From Arthrobacter_D sp015752045 (GTDB lineage: Bacteria > Actinomycetota > Actinomycetes > Actinomycetales > Micrococcaceae), in the NCBI RefSeq assembly GCF_015752045.1, contig NZ_JADOUS010000012.1, forward strand, positions 1 to 64,000: a DNA stretch of 64,000 nucleotides, read 5' to 3'. The notes beneath the pieces were generated by a model. That model had not been told where the DNA came from. It made no database searches and saw nothing but the letters and a program-made list of their open reading frames with translations. Position 1 is the stretch's first letter. Each line of letters opens with the position of its first letter. A program made the translations under genes and the position numbers. This document shows positions 43,727 to 53,556 of the stretch, piece by piece.

Positions 43727-45253
43727 ATGGCGGAGAAGAAGCGTGGCCTGGGCCGGGGGTTAGGCGCTTTGATTCCCAGCGCGCCTGTTGAAGAGGTCCC
43801 GGAGCAGGCCGAACCGGAACGTGTTCCGGAGAAGCGGGAGGTCCGGCGGTCGGACAGTTCAGCCACCTCCCGAAAGCAAGGGGGACGGCCGGTAGACCTC
43901 TTCTTCGAGCGTGTCACCGAGGACGACGTGGCAGAGCAGCCACGCTCCTATTCGTCGGCCCTGCGAACAGGCATCAACAAGAATGTGCTCGACGCACAAA
44001 CCAAACGGGTTGCAAAGGGAACTTCCCGGAAGCCAGCGGGCACCGGCGTCCCCCACAGCGCAGGCAGCAAGTCCACGAGCAATGGGATGCCGACGGCCGC
44101 AGGCGGATCCTCCGAGGGTACGACCCCCGTGGTCGAGGGCGCCCATGCCGATGGGACAAACGACGACACCAGCCCGTCCGTCGGCCTCCCCTCTTCCGGA
44201 GAAGGGGAGGACGCATCATCCTCGGGCACGACGAAGCGGCAGCCGGACAGCGGTGAGGTCTCCGCTGGAGCCGCAGGCGACGTGACCGTGCATGGACCGG
44301 ATTCGGCTGTCGACCGCGGGCCGACGCCTGCGATTGAGGCCCACGCTCCTACACCACGTGTTTCACGTGAAACGGCCAGTGCCTCGGCCCCGCCCAGCAC
44401 CGGGGAACGGGCGGAACCGGCGGATGGGCTCATCGACGTGCCGGGTGCCCGGTTCGCCGAGCTGTCGCTCGACAGCATCCACCCGAACCGCAAGCAGCCA
44501 CGCGTCGAATTCAACGAGGACGAGCTGGCGGAGTTGGTGCACTCGATCCGGGAGATCGGAGTCTTGCAGCCTGTGGTGGTGCGTCCGTCCAAGGAGGAAG
44601 GCGACGCTCCCTATGAACTGGTCATGGGTGAGCGCCGGCTGCGGGCGTCGCGCGAGGCGGGAATGGAGACCATCCCCGCAATCATCCGCTCGACGCTCGA
44701 CGACGACCTCCTCCGGGATGCACTTCTGGAGAACCTCCACCGCAGTGCCCTGAACCCCCTGGAAGAGGCCGCAGCCTATCAGCAGCTCCTCGATGACTTC
44801 GGTTGTTCCCATGACGAACTCGCAGGAAGACTCGGTCGCTCGCGCCCTCAGATCTCCAACACGCTCCGCCTGATGAAACTGCCCCCGCTTGTCCAGCGCC
44901 GATTGGCTGCGGGAATCCTCTCTGCGGGTCACGCGCGGGCCCTGCTCGGTCTTGCCGATGCTGCTGAAATGGAGAAGCTGGCGCAACGAATCGTCGCTGA
45001 GGGGTTGTCCGTCAGGTCGACCGAGGAGATCGTCGCCCTGAGCGGAGGGCTTCGACGGCCGACCAAAACGGCGACACCGAAGGACGGGGCCCGCCACGAG
45101 CGCCTGGACTATCTCGCCACCTCCCTGTCCGACCGGCTCGATACAAACGTGAAGATCACACTCGGCGCGAAGAAGGGCCGTGTGAGTATCGAGTTCGCGA
45201 GCGTCGACGACCTCAATAGGATCATCGGAGTCTTGTCTCCTTCCAAGGACTGA
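43727..45253 (+). CDS. parB: Chromosome partitioning protein ParB (Spo0J)
   Basis: A 508-residue CTP-dependent DNA clamp that loads at parS. It starts with the ParA-contact motif KKRGLGRGLGALIPS. About 225 residues of low-complexity Ser/Thr/Gly/Asp/Pro sequence follow before the ParB/Srx domain, which begins near LSLDSIHPNRKQPR. The CTP-binding motif GERRLRA is near 300, a helix-turn-helix lies in LAGRLGRSRPQISNTLRLMK, and a C-terminal dimerisation domain ends the protein. The linker is much longer than in Spo0J-size proteins (~280-350 residues). It contains a parS site read as VSRET. GGAAGGA precedes the ATG. Confidence 0.95.
   Translation: MAEKKRGLGRGLGALIPSAPVEEVPEQAEPERVPEKREVRRSDSSATSRKQGGRPVDLFFERVTEDDVAEQPRSYSSALRTGINKNVLDAQTKRVAKGTSRKPAGTGVPHSAGSKSTSNGMPTAAGGSSEGTTPVVEGAHADGTNDDTSPSVGLPSSGEGEDASSSGTTKRQPDSGEVSAGAAGDVTVHGPDSAVDRGPTPAIEAHAPTPRVSRETASASAPPSTGERAEPADGLIDVPGARFAELSLDSIHPNRKQPRVEFNEDELAELVHSIREIGVLQPVVVRPSKEEGDAPYELVMGERRLRASREAGMETIPAIIRSTLDDDLLRDALLENLHRSALNPLEEAAAYQQLLDDFGCSHDELAGRLGRSRPQISNTLRLMKLPPLVQRRLAAGILSAGHARALLGLADAAEMEKLAQRIVAEGLSVRSTEEIVALSGGLRRPTKTATPKDGARHERLDYLATSLSDRLDTNVKITLGAKKGRVSIEFASVDDLNRIIGVLSPSKD
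44360..44373. other. parS: parS site 2 (inside parB)
   Basis: Perfect GTTTCACGTGAAAC within the parB linker, again read in the VSRET frame. Confidence 0.93.
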
Positions 45254-45271
45254 CGGAAGGCTTGGCGCTCG

Positions 45272-45285
45272 GTTTCACGTGAAAC
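45272..45285. other. parS: parS site 3
   Basis: Perfect GTTTCACGTGAAAC, 18 bases after the parB stop codon. Confidence 0.95.
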
Positions 45286-45635
45286 GCTCGACCCGGTCGA
45301 AAGTAACGACCGTGGCCGGGATCGTCGTCGCCATGGAATTGTGTACTTGGCGCTGGGGGAGATCCACAGGCAAGGTCCTCCGGTCCCCTTGGATCCTTCA
45401 TGTAATCACCAAGGGCGTTGCATTTTCGGCCGCAAAACCCCCCCCGCCATGAGGGGCGGTGTGGACCGAAGCCCAGGACGTCCGTGCGCCGGGGCCTCAG
45501 ACGGACATCGGGAGTGCCATGGCCACCTCGATGTGCGTACATTTCCGTTCGGTACGCGGCCCCCAGGACCGCTGCGCTGCCTGTTTTCCAGGTCCTGCTT
45601 CGAAACACCAGACAATCACCCGTGTTCGGAATGCA

Positions 45636-45649
45636 GTTTCACGTGAAAC
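45636..45649. other. parS: parS site 4
   Basis: Perfect GTTTCACGTGAAAC followed by A, extending the match toward the 16-bp consensus. Confidence 0.95.
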
Positions 45650-46179
45650 ATCGCGGTTCCTTGCAGGGCTCTGTCGATCACATACACGACGGCCAGAATG
45701 TTCCGCCGCTCCTGCCTGAGTCCATAGCCCCTCATCACTTCTCTGCCCACACGCCGCAGGCGGGCAGTCGGTTCGGATCAGTTCCATCAGTTCGGGGGAA
45801 CCAGCGGTGGTCGGACGGGAGCGAATCTCCTCCGCTCGGGCTCGGGGCACTGACTGCTGCTGCCACTCCACCTGCTGCCTCCCCTCACGTTCCATCCTCG
45901 TGATGCTCCGCAGCCGATTCCTGTTCGGTGAGCCATGCCAACATCAGCGTGGCCGATGTCAGTAGAGAAAACTGACGTCCGGTTGTGTCTGGCCGGTATG
46001 GTCCGTGGCCTAGCTGTGTGTGCAGAACGAGCCCAGCGCTTCATTGCAACAAGTTCGGTTGCACCTACGTCGGATGATGCAGGTGACGAGTCGGCGCACC
46101 TCGTCGGATCGATGGTTCACGCTCCAAGGCGCGGCGCGGTGAGGCGAGCACAGTGCGCCCCGAGGGTCCACGCGCGGAC

Positions 46180-46193
46180 GTTTCACGTGAAAC
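46180..46193. other. parS: parS site 5
   Basis: Perfect GTTTCACGTGAAAC. Confidence 0.95.
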
Positions 46194-46425
46194 CTGGTCC
46201 TTGGGCCTCACGGGTCCCTCCCCCTTCGGTCGTCGGTCGGCATCGCCCGAGGACGCGCGGGGCGCGTGGATGCACGCGGAGGCGCAGGGCATCCGATGCT
46301 GTGGGCCGAGTAATTCCCTCGGTCCAGAGAGTGGCCCGCGGTGCTGCTGGTGTGGTGCTGAGGGCGGGGTGGAATTCCTGAACCGTGCAGCGAGGCAGGT
46401 GGAGCTAATCGCCTGGCGTACAGAG

Positions 46426-46491
46426 CGACAGTGGCAGTGACGTTGAAAGTGACTGTAAAAGTGACAGGCAGAGTGACAGTGACAGTGAACG
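46426..46491. repeat. Degenerate TGACAG hexamer repeat
   Basis: Eleven consecutive hexamers related to TGACAG (three exact copies at 46462, 4674+46400 i.e. 46474, and 46480; the others with one to three changes). It lies between parS sites 5 and 6 and is unlike the surrounding DNA. Confidence 0.7.
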
Positions 46492-46792
46492 GATCCGGTC
46501 AGCGGACAATTCGGGTCAGTCGTTCCCGCCGCCCGCGGTATGGTCGGACCTGCATAAGTCGAGGTGGCAGGCCTCCGAGCCTCCGGTGCGCCCACCAACG
46601 CCGACGTACCACGCACGTGACATTGACCAGAAAGCAATTCATTCACATTGATTAAGGGTGCAAGACCAGCTCAGGAGCTCCGAGACGGTACCGGCGTCGC
46701 CGTCTGAGTCGCCAGACGTCAGACCGAGCACTCCGATCCCTTCGCACTCTGGACCCGACCCGTCAGCCGTTCGTCTGCGCTACGCCACAGCC

Positions 46793-46806
46793 GTTTCACG
46801 TGAAAC
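46793..46806. other. parS: parS site 6
   Basis: Perfect GTTTCACGTGAAAC. Confidence 0.95.
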
Positions 46807-47621
46807 GTGATCTTCTGGGTAGCAGCGCACGCAGGCCGGGTCGAACGTACCGCCGATACGGTGCGCTGGATGCTGAAATGCGCGGCAGCCCGGCACGTCA
46901 TCGGTCAGCTTGTCGTGCTTGCGATCTACGGGTCGCTCGATCGAAGTCTTCGAGGCATGGTGGGCTGTATGCTCTGCCGAGGGTTGGTGGTGGCGGTTCC
47001 TCGGGTCGGAGCCGACGCGCCATCGAATTCGCACGATCGCCCTCAGCGGGTCAGGGCGAGCATGGATCGGCATATTCACATCACCCCTGGGCGCCCTCGC
47101 TTCGGTGGCTTAAGTTTCGGTTGAGCAGGATTTGCGTGGCCCAGGTGGACTTCGCACGGGCCGGAGACCCTGTGAGCACATGCCGTGGATGGCCGAATCC
47201 GACGCGCCTTGCGCCGACCGTCGAGGCTGATCTTGCCGGTTGCAGAGAGAGAACTAATCCCGGCTTTGTTTTGGCGATGCCCGCACTCTCGGAGTCGCCT
47301 CGAGCGAAAGAGGCGGGTGTACCTCCGGACCGCGGCGCCCGTGGCTCGGTTCCGCGCGGCTCAGACACGCTGCGTCCGGAGGGAACGCAGCGCGGGTCGG
47401 TCAGAAGATCTACAGTGGTGCCCCTTGGGTCGACTTGGGATCCTAGGACCGGGGCGGTGAGAGAGTGGCTGCCAACTAATGGGCGGACGAGAGCTCGGCA
47501 GACCACGGTGCATCACCGGGCGCGCATTGCGGGGGTCGCTGCTACGCGTAGGGTCGACGGGTGTTGCACGGCGCGAGGTACGAAAACCCGCGGGGTACGA
47601 CGACCCGGGTGAGGGAGGCTT

Positions 47622-47661
<40 letters not shown>

Positions 47662-47665
47662 CGGT

Positions 47666-47679
47666 GTTCCACGTGAAAC
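47666..47679. other. parS: parS-like site 7 (one mismatch)
   Basis: GTTCCACGTGAAAC differs from the perfect palindrome at one base (T to C at position 4). It immediately follows the nine-base tandem repeat. Binding is likely weaker. Confidence 0.75.
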
Positions 47680-47973
47680 GTCCAGTCGGGCACAGCGTCA
47701 TCGACGAGCCGCATCAACTCGACGCGACGTGAGGAGTTCTGGGATCACTCTTCCGGTCGCATCGTCGGTAATTCAGGACCTAGGGTCTTCGATGAGGCGT
47801 GGACCATCGCAGGAAATTATCCATCGCGGGGCAGGGAGGCAGGCCATCCTCACCGCCCTCGGGCCCGGAGCGATCTCGAGTGCCGGTCCGGCCGCCGAAC
47901 GCACATCTAGGTTGCCAGACCGACAAAAACAGCTGAAAGCTGATGTATTCAGCAACAAAGGAAGCAATTGTTG

Positions 47974-47987
47974 GTTTCACGTGAAAC
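47974..47987. other. parS: parS site 8
   Basis: Perfect GTTTCACGTGAAAC, the rightmost site seen and about 840 bases from the trxA start. Confidence 0.95.
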
Positions 47988-48451
47988 GCGACACTGCCGG
48001 TAAACGCATGCGCCCGCCGGGCACGCCGGCCATGTGCGCTGCTCAGAGGATGCCAGGCGAGCCATTCCAGGCTTGAAGCTGCCGGAAGGGGTGCTTGCCG
48101 GGTACTGAAGGACGGGGCGAATGACACAACCTCGGCTGCCAAGACCCTTCTCCGGGCCGTTACGGTCGACGGAGCAAGGTCGTCCATGAGATTCGTTTCT
48201 TTCCAGACCGGCTGGTGCTCTCAGCGGATCAGCTCCGGACGTCTCGCACCGGTGTCAGAGCCAGGGACGAAGGGACCTCGATGGCAGACGGCCTTCATCG
48301 AGGCGGGCGCCGGAAGAAGGACCACGATCGGAAGTCCTGGTGCGAATCACAGGAGCGCTGGTCGGCGTGCGTCATCATTCCCAGCATGCACACACGGGAG
48401 CCGCCCTCGTGGATACCGCGTGGCCAGGAAAGGCCCGCGTGGCCACACACA

Positions 48452-48487
48452 GGAGGGGCCCGTCGGATCGATCCGACGGGCCCCTCC
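48452..48487. terminator. 36-base perfect palindrome downstream of trxA
   Basis: GGAGGGGCCCGTCGGATC is followed directly by its complement, giving 18-bp arms with no fixed loop. It lies 13 bases past the trxA stop on the minus strand. No long T run follows on either side, so termination is likely but not classical. It also marks the edge of the parS region. Confidence 0.7.
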
Positions 48488-48500
48488 GTTGACGCTGCGA

Positions 48501-48827
48501 TCAGTTGATGAAGGCCGCGAACTCCTGCTCGAGGACCTGCTTCGGCTTGGCGCCGATGGAAGTCGCTGCGACCTCTCCACCCTTGAAGACGTATACCGCG
48601 GGAATGGAGGTGATGCCGTACTTCGCTGCGATAGCGGGATTGTCATCGACGTTGACCTTCACGACGTCGACCTTCTCGCTGTGCTCGGCTGCGATGTCAT
48701 CGAGGATCGGGGACAGCATGCGGCAGGGGCCACACCATTCGGCCCAGAAATCGACGATGACGGGCTTGCTCGCCTGCAGGACATCAGCGTCGAATGACGC
48801 GTCTGTCACATCCTTTGCGTTGCTCAT
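48501..48827 (-). CDS. trxA: Thioredoxin
   Basis: A 108-residue disulfide reductase with active site WAEWCGPCRML near residue 31-36, and the cis-Pro loop TSIPAVYVFKGG. AAGGAG lies seven bases before the ATG. It reduces protein disulfides and is recycled by the thioredoxin reductase encoded 27 bases upstream on the same strand. The trxB-trxA pair next to parB is a conserved actinobacterial arrangement. Confidence 0.97.
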   Translation of the reverse strand: MSNAKDVTDASFDADVLQASKPVIVDFWAEWCGPCRMLSPILDDIAAEHSEKVDVVKVNVDDNPAIAAKYGITSIPAVYVFKGGEVAATSIGAKPKQVLEQEFAAFIN

Positions 48828-48854
48828 TGTGTTGCTCCTTGCGTAGTTGGTCGA

Positions 48855-49913
48855 TCAGAGGGTGGCTGATTCGGAGACTGCTTCGGCCGGAGGGGTGGGT
48901 ACCCGCGCGGCGGTCATGCCGGCACTGACCGTGTCGGCCAGATAGTGCTCTACATCGAGGGCCGCGACGCAGCCGCTACCCGACGCTGTGATTGCCTGGC
49001 GGTAGGTCGGATCGATGACGTCGCCGGCGGCGAAGACGCCGGGCAGGGAGGACTTGGAGGTCCGTCCCTGGACGGCGATGGTGCCCTCGCTGGTCAGCTG
49101 GAGTTGGTCCTTGACGAGGTCCACGCGCGGATCGTTACCGATGGCAACGAAGATGCCGGTGACGTCGACGTCGCTGGTCGACCCGTCGACCGTGCTCGCG
49201 ACCTTCACGCCGGTGACCTTCTCGGCGCCGTGGATGCCGACGACCTCCGAGTTCCACAGGAAATGGATCTTCTCGTGGGCGAGGGCCCGATCCTGCATGA
49301 TCTTCGAGGCACGGAGGCTGTCGCGTCGGTGGATGACAGTCACGGAGCGTGCGAACTTCGTGAGGAACAGGGCTTCCTCCATCGCCGAGTCACCGCCGCC
49401 GACCACCGCGATGTCCTGATCCCGGAAGAAGAAGCCGTCGCATGTCGCACACCAGCTGACACCGTGTCCTGACAACCGCTTCTCGTCGTCGAGCCCGATC
49501 TCCCGGTACTCGGAACCGGTCGAGATGATGACCGCTCGTGCGAAGAACTCCTCGCCCGTGCCGATGGTGAGCTTCTTGATGTCGCCGGAGAGTTCCGCGG
49601 ACACCACGTCCTCATAGAGGATTTCGGTGCCGAATCGACGCGCCTGCTGCTCGAACTGTTCCATCAGCTCGGGACCCATGACACCCTCCGGGAAACCGGG
49701 GAAGTTCTCGACGTCGGTGGTGTTCATGAGCTCGCCGCCGGCCTTGACCGAACTGGCGAGCATGAGGGGTTTGAGGTTGGCGCGGGCGGTGTAGACCGCC
49801 GCGGTGTACCCGGAGGGCCCGGATCCGACGATGATGACGTCGTGGACCTTGTGGTCACCGCCGGAGAAATCTGCCGTGGGTGTTTCCAGCTGGACATCGG
49901 TGTGCGTGGTCAC
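48855..49913 (-). CDS. trxB: Thioredoxin reductase
   Basis: A 352-residue low-molecular-weight NADPH:thioredoxin reductase. The FAD-binding loop is VGSGPSGYTAAVYTARA near residue 30, the redox site is WCATCDGFF, the NADPH loop is VVGGGDSAMEEALFL, and VFAAGDVIDPTYRQAI binds FAD near the end. The first ~20 residues and last ~20 are extensions beyond the usual ~310. GTG start. Confidence 0.96.
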   Translation of the reverse strand: MTTHTDVQLETPTADFSGGDHKVHDVIIVGSGPSGYTAAVYTARANLKPLMLASSVKAGGELMNTTDVENFPGFPEGVMGPELMEQFEQQARRFGTEILYEDVVSAELSGDIKKLTIGTGEEFFARAVIISTGSEYREIGLDDEKRLSGHGVSWCATCDGFFFRDQDIAVVGGGDSAMEEALFLTKFARSVTVIHRRDSLRASKIMQDRALAHEKIHFLWNSEVVGIHGAEKVTGVKVASTVDGSTSDVDVTGIFVAIGNDPRVDLVKDQLQLTSEGTIAVQGRTSKSSLPGVFAAGDVIDPTYRQAITASGSGCVAALDVEHYLADTVSAGMTAARVPTPPAEAVSESATL

Positions 49914-50081
49914 GTGTTCGGAAGACCTTCCTGTCTTTTCCTGCGCTGATACGGCCGTGCCGGGCGTTTCTCACGGACACCTCCCACAACGGAACCGTGG
50001 GGGAGGTTATTCCGCCGGACGAGGGTGTCCGGGCCGGCCCGGATGCGCGCTCCACAGGACCGCGCAGCACGCACCGCGGGG

Positions 50082-51683
50082 TCAGCTGACGTCGATCTCG
50101 GCGATCCTGAGCCCGAACGGGAACTGGGCCTGGATGTTGGAGAGCCGAGGCAGCTGCGTGAAATTGATGATGACGTATCGTCCGGCGACCGGACCGTCGG
50201 GGCCGGCGGGAATGGGGAGGTTCGCGGTCGGCGCGGTGAAGCCACCCTGCGCGATCTGCTCGGCGCCGGCGAGCGTGGGCTGGTCGTTCACGAGGACGGA
50301 GAAGGTGCCACCCGCGGCGTTGAGCTGGTCGATGGTGACCTGCGTGATGGTGGATTCCTGCTCCAGTTCGACGACGAGCGCCAGGTTCGTGGCGAGCCCT
50401 CCGAAGGTGTCACTGGCGTAGACCTGATTGCCCCAGAAGGTCGCGGGGTTCCCGTCGATGATCAGCGGCAGCGTCGTGTCGTTGCCGGCGTCGAGCCCGG
50501 GGTTGTCCGGGACGAGCCGGGTGATGCCCGTGATCACGGGCGTCACTGCCGCCGGTGTGGGCGTCGGCTCCGCGGAGGGCGCGGCCGGGGCCGTCGTCGG
50601 TTCCTCCGCTGGTGCGCTCGTCGATCGGACGGGATCGTCCTCGGCAACCGGGCTGCTTCCGCTGAACACGGAGCCCAGGTGCGTCGCCGCGAGGACGACG
50701 GCCACCACCAGGACGACGGTGAGCACCAGTCCGACGAGGATCCGGGTGAACTTCCGGCCACCGCCGTCGCTGTCGTCGTCATCTTCCCGGTCGGCCTGCT
50801 CCGTGTCGTATTCGTCCGGATCATCCGAGCCGGCGGTGCGGGCGTCGTCGTCATCGCTGTAGGCGGACGCCGGGAACAGCGATGCCGGCCGCGCGGAGGT
50901 CTGCGTTCCGGCGGAGGTCGCTCCGGCAGCTGCTCCTGCTGCGGCGCCGGCCGCCACGGCGGCGGGGCTCAGGCGCTCATGGGTGTTCTCGTCGCGGGCG
51001 TTCTCGTCCCGGGATTCGTCGCGCGATGCCGAGGGTGAGGCGGCGGGTGAGGCCCCGCCCGGTCGCCGGCTCGGCGGCGGCGGCACGCGGTGCGATGATG
51101 TCCGCTGGTCGCCCAGGGGCTGAGCGGCGACCGGCTCGGCGGGGACGGGGGCGAGATCCGAGGTGTCGTCCTGCTGCGGATCCCCTGCATTCCGCCGCCC
51201 GAAGCGCCGCGTCAGGCCGGACAACCGCGAGGGGCGCTGGGGCCGGTCGTCGTAGTCCTCGTCGTGATCGTCGTCGTAGGTCTCGGGTTCCGTGGAGCGC
51301 GGATGGCCGAAGATCTCGGAACCGAGCGTATCGGTGAAGAACGGTTCGATGTACGGCGCCTCGTGCGCCGGCGCGTCCTGCTGGACGATCAGGTCGAGCA
51401 TGTCGGCGGCGGGTGCGCGGTTGGTCACGAGGTAGGTGCCGGAGTCGGTGATACCCAGGTCGAGGACCTGGATATTGCCGTTCCTGTCACCGGTGGCCAG
51501 TTCCCGGGCACTCGTGGCCACCTGCGAGGCGTTGCCGGCCGAGGCGACGAGGATGCTGACGGCCCGGTTGAGGACCTGGTCCACGCCGTCGAGCACGAGA
51601 TCCTTCTCAGCAGATGCCAGTACGTAGGCGGTCACCTTGTACCGGCCACCCAGCACTGAACCGACGTCTACTGCTTCTGGCAC
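50082..51683 (-). CDS. Pseudokinase-remnant membrane protein next to MurJ
   Basis: A 533-residue protein in which I see three parts. Residues ~1-100 resemble the N-lobe of a Ser/Thr kinase (VGSVLGGRYKVTAYV, then a hinge-like YLVTNRAPAADML), but without catalytic Lys/HRD/DFG motifs or a C-lobe. Residues ~110-305 are an acidic, Pro/Ala/Arg-rich disordered region. A membrane helix at ~312-335 (ILVGLVLTVVLVVAVVLAA) and Thr/Pro linker lead to a C-terminal beta-sandwich-like domain (~395-533; DGNPATFWGNQVY, RYVIINFTQLP), like discoidin/NPCBM carbohydrate-binding folds. In mycobacteria MurJ/MviN carries a pseudokinase plus such a domain on one chain. GGGGAGGAAC precedes the GTG. Confidence 0.8.
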   Translation of the reverse strand: MPEAVDVGSVLGGRYKVTAYVLASAEKDLVLDGVDQVLNRAVSILVASAGNASQVATSARELATGDRNGNIQVLDLGITDSGTYLVTNRAPAADMLDLIVQQDAPAHEAPYIEPFFTDTLGSEIFGHPRSTEPETYDDDHDEDYDDRPQRPSRLSGLTRRFGRRNAGDPQQDDTSDLAPVPAEPVAAQPLGDQRTSSHRVPPPPSRRPGGASPAASPSASRDESRDENARDENTHERLSPAAVAAGAAAGAAAGATSAGTQTSARPASLFPASAYSDDDDARTAGSDDPDEYDTEQADREDDDDSDGGGRKFTRILVGLVLTVVLVVAVVLAATHLGSVFSGSSPVAEDDPVRSTSAPAEEPTTAPAAPSAEPTPTPAAVTPVITGITRLVPDNPGLDAGNDTTLPLIIDGNPATFWGNQVYASDTFGGLATNLALVVELEQESTITQVTIDQLNAAGGTFSVLVNDQPTLAGAEQIAQGGFTAPTANLPIPAGPDGPVAGRYVIINFTQLPRLSNIQAQFPFGLRIAEIDVS

Positions 51684-51756
51684 GTGTTCCTCCCCGGAAA
51701 CCCTGGCTGATTTTTACCCATGCTACCGGTCGGTCGTCCCATTCCCGGGCGGTACG

Positions 51757-53484
51757 TCAGGCGCCGCTCCGGCGGAATCGTGCGAGGAGCGGGCCCGTGA
51801 GCTCGGCGAGTTCGGTGACGCGCAGCAGTTTCAGCATCACGAGGTACACGGCGAACATGAGGACTCCTCCGATCGCGAGCACGAGGAGGGCGTTCGGTTT
51901 CGACTGCCAGAGGAAGCCGTCGGCGCTGTACCCTCCGAACGCCCAGCACAGGACGGTCCCCGCGACAGCTGCCACGATGCCGGCGAGGGTGAGGCGGACA
52001 TGGACGTCGAAGACGTGTCCGGCGCCGTAGGAGCCGATCTTCCGGGTGAGGAACAGGTGGCTCACGACGACGGCGATCGCGTTGCCGAGCGAGTAGGCGA
52101 CGGCGAGCATCGGCACGATCAGCCGGGGGTCGAACGTACCGGCGATGAGGGCGAGGCTGACCCCCACGGCGGACAGGATGATCTGGATCTTGAGCGGTGT
52201 CCTGACGTCCTCGCTGGCGTAGAAGACACGGTTGAGGAAGAAGTTTGCACTGAGGAACGGGGCGCCCACGGCGAGGATCGCGATGATCACGCCGTTGATG
52301 GCGGCGCTCTCGGGGGATTCGCTGAAGAGGACGCCGAGCGGTCCGGCGAAGGTGAGCAGTGCCGCCGCGCCGAACACCGTGGCCACGCCGATCATGCGCA
52401 GGCCCCGCGACAGGGTGGCCCGCACCGTCCGCAGGTCGCCGTCTGCATGCGCGGACGAGAGCTGGTTGAACATGACCGTGGCCAGTGACAGCGCGATCAC
52501 GGAGTGCGGCAGCTGGTACACCATCGCGCCGAACTCGAGGTTGGTGGACCCCGGGATCTGCACGGGAGGGTCCTGGGCCAGGAAACCCTGCCGGGCATCG
52601 GAGGCGATGGTGGCGACGCGCAGGTTCACGAGATAGAGACCGTTGCCGATGAGCATCGTCAGGATCGTCACCGACGCGAGCTTGCCGGTCCGCCCGAGGC
52701 CCGTGCCGCGGAGGCCGAACTTCGGCCGCAGTCCCAGGTTCAGGCGCTTCAGCGGGATGAACATCACGAGCGCCTGGATCACAATCCCGAGCGTGGTCCC
52801 ACCGGCCAGCAGCACCGTCTGGTCCGTGGTCCACGTCTCCGGTTGGTGCCGTTCCGCCTGCTCACCACCCATCAGCGCGATGAAGACCACCAGGAAGGCG
52901 ATGGACACCACGTTGTTGACGACGGGCGCCCACATGTACGGGCCGAACGAACCGTTGGCGTTCAGGATCTGCCCGGTCACCGCGTAGATCCCGTAGAAGA
53001 AGATCTGCGGGAGGCACCAGAAGGCGAACGCCGTGGTGAGGGCGAGGTTCGCCCCCGTGAAGCTCGTCGTCACGCCGACGATCACCGGCGCGGCGAGGGT
53101 CACGAGCACGGTCAGCACGAGGAGCGCTGCTGCCGTGAGGGTGAGGAGCCGGCTGACGAAGTCCGCCCCCCGGTCCGGCTGCTTGCTGGCCCGGATGATC
53201 TGGGGCACCAGGACCGCGTTGAAGACGCCCCCCGCCAGCATCAGGTAGAGGAAATTGGGGAGGTTGTTGGCCGAGGTGAACAGGTCCGACACCTGACCCG
53301 TGGCGCCGATCGCCGTCGCCAGCAGGGCCACGCGGACCAGGCCGAGGATCCGCGAGACGAGGGTACCCGCGGCCATGATCGCGCTCGACCGGACGGTGGA
53401 ACCGCTCCGTGGCGCCGAGGGATCGTCGCGGACCGGGTGACCGGGGTCCTGCAGGGGTACCGAGGCTGTGTTCGTGTCAGACAT
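51757..53484 (-). CDS. murJ: Lipid II flippase MurJ (MviN)
   Basis: A 575-residue MOP-superfamily flippase that moves lipid II across the membrane. About 14 helices are visible. Characteristic parts are SSAIMAAGTLVSRILGLVRVA at the N terminus, VSDLFTSANNLPNFLYLML, and SAGLFVFSEP-like sequence near the middle (here LGVLFSESPESAA). It ends soon after the last helix, so it lacks the C-terminal pseudokinase found in mycobacterial MviN; the next gene supplies a similar module. ATG at 53484 is preferred over GTG six codons earlier because GGGGAG lies just before it. Confidence 0.93.
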   Translation of the reverse strand: MSDTNTASVPLQDPGHPVRDDPSAPRSGSTVRSSAIMAAGTLVSRILGLVRVALLATAIGATGQVSDLFTSANNLPNFLYLMLAGGVFNAVLVPQIIRASKQPDRGADFVSRLLTLTAAALLVLTVLVTLAAPVIVGVTTSFTGANLALTTAFAFWCLPQIFFYGIYAVTGQILNANGSFGPYMWAPVVNNVVSIAFLVVFIALMGGEQAERHQPETWTTDQTVLLAGGTTLGIVIQALVMFIPLKRLNLGLRPKFGLRGTGLGRTGKLASVTILTMLIGNGLYLVNLRVATIASDARQGFLAQDPPVQIPGSTNLEFGAMVYQLPHSVIALSLATVMFNQLSSAHADGDLRTVRATLSRGLRMIGVATVFGAAALLTFAGPLGVLFSESPESAAINGVIIAILAVGAPFLSANFFLNRVFYASEDVRTPLKIQIILSAVGVSLALIAGTFDPRLIVPMLAVAYSLGNAIAVVVSHLFLTRKIGSYGAGHVFDVHVRLTLAGIVAAVAGTVLCWAFGGYSADGFLWQSKPNALLVLAIGGVLMFAVYLVMLKLLRVTELAELTGPLLARFRRSGA

Positions 53485-53556
53485 CGCTCCCCATCGTCTC
53501 ACCGATGGGACGACGACGGCGCGCCTCGGCCCGGCTGCGGTGGTCGCGCGCCGGAC

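Noticed and set aside
46800..47612. 270-codon plus-strand frame in the parS region
   Set aside because: The translation is Arg/Gly/Ser-rich with no ribosome binding site, starts inside a parS palindrome, and resembles no protein family.
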